From: Eriocheir sinensis
Lineage: Eukaryota; Arthropoda; Malacostraca; Decapoda; Varunidae
DNA length: 64,000 nucleotides
Direction: 5' to 3'
Assembly (NCBI RefSeq): GCF_024679095.1
Contig: NC_066520.1
Span: 12,878,209 to 12,942,208, forward strand
The notes under the pieces: generated by a model
Databases searched by the model: none
Seen by the model: only the letters and a program-made list of their open reading frames with translations
Told to the model about the DNA's origin: nothing
Translations under genes and position numbers: made by a program
Shown: positions 54,780-64,000 of the stretch, piece by piece
Layout: each line of letters opens with the position of its first letter
Position numbering within the stretch: position 1 is the first letter of the stretch

Positions 54780-55840
54780 ATCTGTTACGTAATTTCCTTG
54801 GAGATAATTAAGGGGGGCGACTACCCCCCCCCAGCTCTCTTTGGTAGTCCAAAATAGCTGAAAATTTTATTGTTGTTTGTTGTGTTGTTACGAGAGAGTA
54901 TATATTTGAATTTTGAGATTGGGGGAAATGAGGGGCACTGAGGTAAACGCGTTTTTTTTCAATTTGTTTTCACATTATATTTTTAAGTCAATCACTTGAA
55001 AAAAAAAACAATGAAACTTTATTATATATCTACATTTTTTGTCGGGAATTTGATTTTTTTTTTTTTTTATTTTTGAGAGAAAAATTTTTTTTTTTTTTTT
55101 TTTTTCTCTCCGCTCTGTCTCCGTTTCTATGGCCATATTGAAAAATCTATTTCCAATAAAAAATTGGCAAAATTGAAGGTTTTATTGATACCTAACAATT
55201 ACCAGTCAGATGATTTTTTGATTTTTTTGAATTGTTTTTTGAACTTTAAAAAATCGGCTTTGAAATTTTTTTTCTATTTTTTTTTTTTTTTTTTTTTTAC
55301 CCGATTGAGATATTGTTTCACAATTTTTGACAGATTGAGAGATTGACTTCACATGATTGTGGGCATTTGGTCCCCTTGATGTAAGTATTAGTTGATCTGG
55401 TCCTTGAGGTGTCAAAGGCGCCAAGTGGTATGTTGTGTGCGAATTTATCAATATTCTCCAGATGTCATTTCTCATCCTTCTTATCAATATCTTTCCTCTT
55501 ATTCTTCTTCTTTTTCTTCTGCTGTTTTTTCTTTGACTTGGTGTTGTGTGCATCTTTGAGATTTTTGCTTTCTTTCTTGAGAAAGAGATTTAATTTCTTG
55601 ATTCCCCACGCAATGGCTATGTATGTTCCCATCCTCTCCTCATAGCAGTTGTCAACGCGTGATCTACCTCCCTCGGCCCTTAACTCATTCCAGGAAGAAT
55701 CAAAATGGGTTACAGTACATGGGAGTCGATTTTTTGTGCTGGGACGTTTTGCTATGCTACCGTACAATTAAGTTATATACAATTAAGTTACAAGTTGTTT
55801 TATGTCAACTGCCTCGATACCAACAATCACTAAGAGCATT
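54780..55840. other. T-rich stretch without recognised gene
   Basis: Homopolymeric T tracts (55056-55105, 55268-55300). A minus-strand open frame (55767-55465) ends in a Lys-rich run coded by TTC/TTT repeats; I see no family features and do not call it a gene. Confidence 0.45.
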
Positions 55841-55849
55841 TTGCCACTT

Positions 55850-56895
55850 TTTGCCTCCACAGCCTCCTCAACATCTATACCTCCTTCCTTTCATAGACTT
55901 TCAACCCCCAAAATTATATCCTAAACCCCCCAAAAGCCTCATTCTCAAAGACCTCAACCTCCTCGATCATTATCCTCACACGCCCTCCTCGATCTCTTCA
56001 GCTTTTCCTCCTCCTCAACCTCCACAGCCTTCCCCTTGACCTCCAAAGTCTTATCTCGATCTCCACAACCTCCTCTTCTACCTCTTTAATCTCTTCCTCA
56101 ACCCCAAAAACCTCCTTCTTGACCCGCAACCTCCTCCACCACCTCGACCTCGACCTAGCACTCACCTCCACCTGCAACCTCCTCTTCTACCTCTTTAATC
56201 TCTTCCTCAACTCCAAAACCTCCTTCTTGACCCTGCAATCTCCTCGAACTCCTCAACCTAGCTCCTTAACCCCCATCGACCTACCACTCGGCCTCAACTT
56301 CTTCCTCGACCTCCAGGATTTTCTTCGACTTCCCCTACCGCCGACTGGACATCCAGAGCCTTTTCCTCGACCCCACAACCTCCCCAATGACCTCAAGCAG
56401 CTTCTCCTCGATCTCCATGCATCACCTCCTTTACTTCATGAAACTTCGCCTCTATACCTCCAATACCTCATATAGACCTTTAAATTACAACCTCCAAATC
56501 ATCCTTCTCGACCTCTATTGCCTCTCCCTCAACCCCCTGCTATCTCCTCGACCTCTACAACTTCCAGGGACTTATTAACTTCTACAACCTCTTCATCAAC
56601 TTCCTCAACCATCTCCTCAAAACCTCCAAATGCTTTTACTCAACCTCTGCAACCTCCTCCTAAACTCCCACAGCCACCTCCTCGACTTCCACAACTTCCT
56701 CTTCAACCTCCAGCAACTTACTAACCAAACCTCGACAAACTCCTCCTTGACCTCTAGAATGTCTCCCTGACCTCCATCTCGATTTCCAGAATCTTATTCC
56801 TTACCTCAATGACTTCCTCCTTGATTCCTACAACCTTCTCTTCAATCTCTACAACCTAATCTTCCTCAACCTCCACAACCTCCTGGGGATAGGGG
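55850..56895. repeat. Degenerate pyrimidine-rich CCTC repeat, about 1 kb
   Basis: Diverged copies of a 12-24 bp motif around CTCCTCGACCTCCACAACCT with almost no G. Open frames on the plus strand follow from the scarcity of stops in this composition. Confidence 0.8.
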
Positions 56896-56904
56896 GCACC
56901 CACA

Positions 56905-57420
56905 CTCTGTGGAGCAGTGGTTAGCATGCCCAGCTATGAATCCGCAGGCCCGGTTTCAGCGTACAGCTCACCTGTTCATCCTCCCTTTTGGGCAGGTCAA
57001 TAGATGGGTAGGGATGTAGTGCAGCAACTTGCTTGATGGGCGAGCCTCCCATAACTCACTCTGCAAGTGGGGGTCCCTCTTTGGCTGACTGGTTAAGGAG
57101 TGGCTCTCCTGTCTCGTTGGTCGCGGGTTCGATCCCCGGCACCAGCGAAACCTTTCCTCGTCTGGATTAATTTTTTGTGTGTTTTGTTACATGCAGAGGT
57201 CGTGTTGGAGTGTAGTAAAAAGAAAATTCTGGCGTTTCAGTGAAACCTGGGCAAAGTAAACTGTGGCAACCCACACGTCATACTGGGCCATGTCCTGGGG
57301 TAATGGTTCTCCCCACCACTTGCTCAAAGAGCCAATTCGACTGGGATGAACACCGTGGCCACACACAGCTATAGTGTATACCCCTGAGGGATACCTTCAT
57401 GACCCTGTACAGTGGCCCCA
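56905..57420 (+). mobile_element. SINE family 1, copy C, split by another SINE
   Basis: Head GAGCAGTGGTTAGCATGCCC and CCGGTTTCAGC (56915-56960), body with GTACAGCTCACCTGTTCATC before the insertion and GAAACCTGGGCAAAGTAAAC, CATGTCCTGGGGTAATGG, CCACACACAGCTATAGTGTA after it. Matches copies at 2003 and 22258. Confidence 0.78.
57069..57238 (+). mobile_element. tRNA-derived SINE (family 4) nested in SINE copy C
   Basis: Complete tRNA-like head: TTTGGCTGACTGGTTAAGGA (A box), CTCCTGTCTCGTTGG anticodon-like arm, GCGGGTTCGATCCCCGGC (B box), then about 90 bp of body ending GGCGTTTCAG. Family 1 body sequence continues on both sides. Confidence 0.7.
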
Positions 57421-57589
57421 GCCCTAGGCTTCTTATGGTTTGGGAGCCCCAGGACCCCCTCCATCTAGTACACAAATCTTTCATTTCGTGATTCGTCTTT
57501 TTTAAAATTTGGCAAATAAAGACATGAATTTGGCTTAACTAGCAGATATAGCTACTGTGCATTTATCAACCCTAAATTTCTTGATATTG

Positions 57590-58640
57590 ATTTTACAGGT
57601 GACCTGTTTAGTCAAATCAATGGTAGAAAATCTGAATGGGGCCGTGTTACGAGTGGAGTCCCACAAGGGTTGGTGCTGGGTCCTCTGCTTTTTATTATTT
57701 ACATCAATGACTTGGACACAGGAATTAGTAGTGATGTCAGCAAGTTCGCAGATGATACCAAGATCAGTAGAGTAATCCAATCAGACAGGGACGCTAGCGT
57801 TCTCCAGGATGAGCTTGACAGACTATATGATTGGGCGGGGAAGTGACAGATGGAATTCAATGTCGGGAAGCGTAGCATTCTGAGTGTAGGTAGGAATAAT
57901 CCCTCACACAATTACGCCTTAAATGACACTCTTCTAAGCAGGTCTGGGCGTGAGAGAGAGTTAGGAGTGCTAGTGAGCGCTGACCTCCGTCCTAGGGCTC
58001 CATGCATTCAGGCTAAAAATTGGGCAAACAGAGTACTTGGTTTCATCTCTAGGAGCGTAAGCAATAGGAGCGCTGAAGTCATCCTCAAACTTTACTTAGC
58101 ACTAGTTAGACCTCATCTCGATTAAGCAGTTCAGTTCTGGTCCCCCTACAATAGAATGGATATCAAGATGTTAGAATCTGTACAGAGGAGGATGACGAAG
58201 ATGATTCAGGGGGTGAGAAACTTGCCTTATGAAGACAGGCTGAAGCATTTAAATCTACACTCTCTAGAAAGGCGAAGGTTGCGAGGAGACTTGATCGAAG
58301 TCTATAAATGGATGAAGGGATTTAATAAAGGGGAAGTCAATAAGATTTTGATAGTAAAAGAGCCAGGTAGGATGCGTAGCAATGGTTTTAAGTTAGAAAA
58401 ATTCAGATTCAACAAAGACATAGGCAAGAATTTGTTCACCAATAGTGGTAGATGAATGGAACAGGCTTGGGAGCCATGTTGTGGGTGCCAATACCATAGA
58501 TACATTCAAGAAGAGGTTGGATAAAGCCATGGATGGTGAGGTATACAGGGTTGAGTATACAGGAGCTGCCTTGTATAGGCCAACCGGCCTCTTGCAGACT
58601 CCTTACGTTCTTATGTTCTTCTTATTCTTATGTTCACTAC
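57590..58640 (+). mobile_element. 5'-truncated CR1-like LINE
   Basis: RT from GVPQGLVLGPLLFIIYINDL through SKFADDTKISRVI, QMEFNVGKRSILSVGRNNPS, RPRAPCIQAKNWANRVLGFI and MDIKMLESVQRRMTKMIQGV to KRLDKAMDGE. There is a TGA after WAGK (57845), a stop at 58122 and a frameshift near 58450. The 3' end is ACGTTCTTATGTTCTTCTTA then TTCTTATGTTC. Same family as 46088-49143. Confidence 0.88.
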
Positions 58641-58659
58641 ATCATGTATGCATATGATA

Positions 58660-59922
<1,263 letters not shown>

Positions 59923-60584
59923 TAGGATCTCACCAATAACGTCTATATATATACTTGGTGTGTGAAAACACCTTTATCAACAAAAAATGTTATCTGCATG
60001 ATATTAAATTATTGTTTCTGCCACCAAAGGACTTTTACCCGTTTTTCCCATTCTAAGCCCCCCTATCACTTTTTCATCTTTAAAATATGAAAAGTTATCA
60101 AATTGATGAGTAATACAAAACTCACCGTAGAGGAGCTACTGAGGTGTTTGATGTGATGACTGTTCTCCAGCTTGCGAGGGCAAGCCAACCCTTACAAGCA
60201 CTGGTGGTATGACAAAATATCACGCAGGCCACTTTATACCAGCCGTGTGGTCCAATCCTTTGTATCTTAATGACATCATACGACTTGCCAGTGAATCACA
60301 GTCGCTCACCCAAAGTGTGCCAACCAATCACAAACCAGCCACCAAATGACCAAGGGCCTTGGCCAAGGATTCTAGACTCCTTTACCTTGGCTCAGCTCCA
60401 CTATCAGGAACTTTCTTAAAGTTCCTGACAGTAGCAAACAGGACACAGAACATTGGAGAAACAAGTCACTGCAGCTGTGAACTCCGCTTCAAGAGTGTCC
60501 AGGTTTTCTAAGGAGTTCAGATACAAATTCAAAGACATGTGAATACATATCACAAGAAAAGCAGAAAACGTAGAATTTTTTTCC

Positions 60585-60670
60585 CAATAATCTGCCCAGG
60601 ATTTGAAACTGGGCCCTAAAGACACTAGGTGAACACGTTACCATCAAGCCAAAGGTTGTCTCATGGCTTG
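60585..60670 (-). mobile_element. Possible tRNA-derived SINE head
   Basis: The minus strand reads TTTGGCTTGATGGTAACGTG and, 35 bp on, CCCAGTTTCAAATCCTGGGC, an A-box/B-box layout with a closed T-arm. No repeat partner in the window. Confidence 0.4.
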
Positions 60671-61189
60671 TGACCTTTGAAATCTTTATCAGTGTCGGTG
60701 GGTGTTACAGTTCCACTTCCTATTTATGGTTCCTGTATATATATTTGTATATGCTGGGTTGGAAAGGAAATAGTTCAAATAAATACATGCTATAAATATT
60801 AAAAGAACATGATTTTCACTGCAAATAGAGGTATGTCTTAATAATTACCAATGTGTGGCAGTGATAGCAATCTCCCCTATGAGTGAATATACACGTCTCA
60901 GTTGTTACCATCTCATTTTAATGGATGGATTAGCTTCATTTACATATTTTCTTGCTGGGAAGCACTTCAATGCATTTCATATAAGTCTGAGACGTTCTAA
61001 GACTTACAATTCCTTCCATCATCGAGAAGGTGACAAACAAACACTGCCCAAGACGTGCCAAGACACTTTCCCACAGTGAAATATCCATTACTCAAAAGAA
61101 TCCAGATGTTATTGTAGAAACCTGGTATATATTGTAACCTGCTGTTATTGTCAAAAACATTGCTTTGGAAGATGTTATTGGTGAGATCC

Positions 61190-61342
<153 letters not shown>

Positions 61343-61507
61343 ATTTCTGTATAAAATGTACAGTTTGCGATGGTTCTCATAACCAAAGTTTCCAAACTGT
61401 TGTGGAAGTAACCTTTAGATGACCTCTGCCACCAGAACTACGCGTACCTCCTACATACCAACATCAGTCATCGGAAGCCCAGAGATGATGATGATGATAA
61501 CTATTAA

Positions 61508-61529
61508 GAGTAATAATAATAATGATGAT

Positions 61530-61582
<53 letters not shown>
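61508..61582. repeat. (AAT)n microsatellite
   Basis: About 20 ATA/AAT units after a GATGATGAT stretch. Confidence 0.93.
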
Positions 61583-61583
<1 letters not shown>

Positions 61584-63722
61584 TGTAACAATAATCAATC
61601 CTACAACTGACCAATGATGCTATCAATTATATTACTCCTGGTATATTATCACAAGCAAAATATTGCCATTCCCTTTTACCTACTCAAACAGATTTTGTAT
61701 CATTTGAGTAGAGTTCATATAAAAATACATAAATACCAATGGAACATACACCTTTTCCAATGAAGAATACAATTATTACAGTCAACTACTGATGTCAGAA
61801 TTATCTTCTTAGTGCTGCTGCCCATCCACTGTATTCAACAACACTGTCCTGAGTTGAGCCACAAAATTTCTGAGTTTCACATGACAATCACTGTTCACTT
61901 CTAAGTCACATACAGTCAATAATGTCACTAACAACATGATATACGAAAACAAAATCAAGTTCACTTAATCACCAAGCCTTGTTATCTCTCAGGAGTGGAG
62001 GGATCATGATACAGCTCACAACTGGTTAGGTGGTATTTCTGCTCAGGTGTAAATGAAGGATAATTTGACAACTTGATTATTGAGCTTGTTAATATAGGAA
62101 GGGATATGTAAATGCTACGTAATATACTGTGCTGCAACTGATCATGTTATTTGCAGAGCTATATCATTCTTATTTGTCCTCAAGTACATCTGTTGAGACA
62201 TAGAGCCAACATTAACAGCAATCAGGGCACTTCATAGATATCCTGCTATTAATAATTATTCCTGACAATAAATCATGACCCAAGAGGTTTGTGTTAAGTC
62301 AGCATGACCAAACAATGATGTTCATAGATGTGGTACAGTGGTGATTAATTTTAAAGTTTACTTGATTTTATAGTAATTTATCTTATTGAAATGAAAATTA
62401 TCGCTATTAACACTTTATCAAGCAGGATGTAAACTCTACTCACATAATTTTGTTCTATTTCAACAATGGAAATACTCAAAGGTTTTAATGATAAATATCA
62501 ATGTCCTCACTTCCCCTTTGCAAGGGCAAAGTATAAAATCAGTATGAAGAGCACAAACTGTCTTTCAGGTACCAAGTATCAACCTCATAAATATCATAAC
62601 CAAACATCTTTTTTACCTAAAATTAAATAATCAAATCAGTTTAATAACTGAACACAAATTTATTGCTATACATTTGTATATTGGATGGTAAAACCTGCTT
62701 CCTCTAACATTATAATTCAAAAATTATATTTTCAGTTATGGAAACTTTCTTATTTATAGCTGAAATGAGCTGAGCATTGACACAACTGCTATGCTATAGA
62801 ATTAAAAATTGTAGCAATAAGATATATAAAAATTATCTACATGTCTTGCAGATAAATGAAGCCTGTGTATGTATATAAATCTTGTTTAAAATATCAAATT
62901 TAATTGTAATTTGTTTTTATGACGGCAAATATTTTCTATGACTTTTTATCAAACTCTTAAGCGTATATAGTGAGACTGTAAGTGACTGAGATGGAGACTC
63001 CAAATTTCTAGTTCTTCCTGGCTGTCTATTTTGCCATATTCCCATTGATCATAATGAAAGCTTAATAAGACTGTCCATTTTGATGCACCATACCGTACAG
63101 GACATGACTCTTAATTCATTAACACTTTTTTGGCCACATACAAATAAGAAAATAGGCCATAAAATTGCACAACCTTTACATTTTAAGTATCCACTGCAAC
63201 AAATGCCCATCAACAGAGCATTTTCAGTGAGACACAAATCACACTAAAAGCAAGATATAAACACTGGAAAACCCTCAAGTTGTGCATCTGTTAGTATGAA
63301 CGGAGTTAGTAACCCTTATCTGCTATATACTTTTGAAAATAAAAGTGATGAATTCTTAAGCAATCTAGTGTCCTGCTTAAAGTTTTAGAAGTATTTGACT
63401 ATTGATTATTTTCTTATTTCCTTGTTTTTTCTTCCTACTTTTATTTTTTTCCTTATGTGAAAAACTGGGTCCTTGATAATCAGGATAATGCAAAATTTTA
63501 TAGCTGCATGTTAGTCCTTTTACATCACTCGAAATCTCTCAGATTACTGCCAATATTTGTGCTTCAGCACGTGAATACAGGAGTATACTGGCAAGTTTGT
63601 GACCTTAGAGCCCCAGTGATGCATGATGTGTGTGTAATACACTCACAGTCTGATCACATGCTAGACTCGTGATCAAAAGCCAGTACCCTCTTGGAGAAAA
63701 TTTTGGAGCTTGTTAGCCAATC

Positions 63723-63725
<3 letters not shown>
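61583..63725. other. No recognised feature
   Basis: AT-rich sequence with short open frames only; no exon, RNA gene or repeat recognised. Confidence 0.4.
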
Positions 63726-63785
<60 letters not shown>

Positions 63786-63937
63786 TTACCTAGTTGTATT
63801 CACCTAGTTGTGAAATACAGGAAAAGAGCTGTACTAGGCTCGTGCTGTCCTGTCTTCGTAATGATTATTATCCAGTTTGGCTTTAAATTCATGAATTGTT
63901 TTTGCACACACAGTCTCCTCGTCAAGTCCGTTTTTTT

Positions 63938-63993
<56 letters not shown>
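63726..63993 (-). mobile_element. 3' end of the (CA)n-tailed LINE between (TG)n tracts
   Basis: 63780-63935 matches 27335-27470: ACCTAGTTGTGAAATACAGG, AAAAGAGCTGTACTAGGCTC, TTTTGCACACACAGTCTCCT. The 3' end again joins (TG)n (63727-63782); another (TG)n begins at 63942. Only about 150 bp of LINE remain. Confidence 0.8.
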
Positions 63994-63994
<1 letters not shown>

Positions 63995-64000
63995 ACTTCT

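Noticed and set aside
55465..55767. Lys-rich minus-strand protein
   Set aside because: The Lys run is coded by a TTC/TTT tract, and the rest matches nothing I know and has no splice or start support.
56119..56475. Open frames in the pyrimidine-rich block as genes
   Set aside because: Composition alone removes stops; no domain, and several frames are open at once.
57075..57150. tRNA gene on the plus strand
   Set aside because: Head of a SINE nested in another SINE; no closed acceptor stem.

Overview
The window is eukaryotic, AT-rich and crowded with repeats. It has split genes with GT-AG introns, very long (TA)n and (GT)n tracts, non-LTR retrotransposons, tRNA-derived SINEs and DNA transposons, and no prokaryotic organisation. 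The repeat families and the microsatellite load resemble decapod crustacean DNA as I remember it; this taxonomic call is inference. One host gene can be read with confidence: a complete minus-strand gene for the DEAH/RHA-family G-quadruplex helicase DHX36 (RHAU). Its 21 coding exons run from 43196 (ATG) down to 12916 (stop). All exon phases join, giving 3273 nt and about 1090 codons. Left of the gene (1-12.9 kb): a G-rich inverted-repeat element, SINE and reverse-transcriptase fossils, and a full-length but mutated non-LTR retrotransposon (3185-10034, 17-bp target duplication, ORF1 with zinc knuckles, ORF2 with endonuclease, RT and RNase H), itself interrupted by a TA-flanked pogo/Tigger-like element (6611-7707). 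Inside the DHX36 introns (13.1-43.2 kb): LINE fragments of at least three families, SINEs, a pogo-like element between two (TA)n tracts, PIF/Harbinger elements (32902-33529 and 38888-40012, the latter with a broken transposase), a Tc1-like transposase N-terminus, TTAA-flanked piggyBac-type MITEs, and a 2.1-kb terminal-inverted-repeat element (19470-21607) carrying a GC-rich, frameshifted coding island that I cannot identify. Right of the gene (43.2-64 kb): a pogo-like element with a Harbinger-type MITE nested in it, a CR1-like LINE inside a foldback element, a 180-200 bp satellite array (49.6-53 kb) with TTAA-flanked and LINE insertions, a 61-bp minisatellite interrupted by a second copy of the 3-kb LINE tail, a pyrimidine-rich 1-kb block, nested SINEs, another CR1-like fragment, and mostly featureless AT-rich DNA to the end. 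No CRISPR array, operon or true tRNA/rRNA gene is present. The most interesting unexplained items are the coding island at 20.2-21.0 kb, the apparent LINE/SINE pair sharing a (CA)n-type 3' end, the repeated placement of TA-inserting transposons at (TA)n tracts, and three tandem VKQE motifs in the DHX36 N-terminal region.
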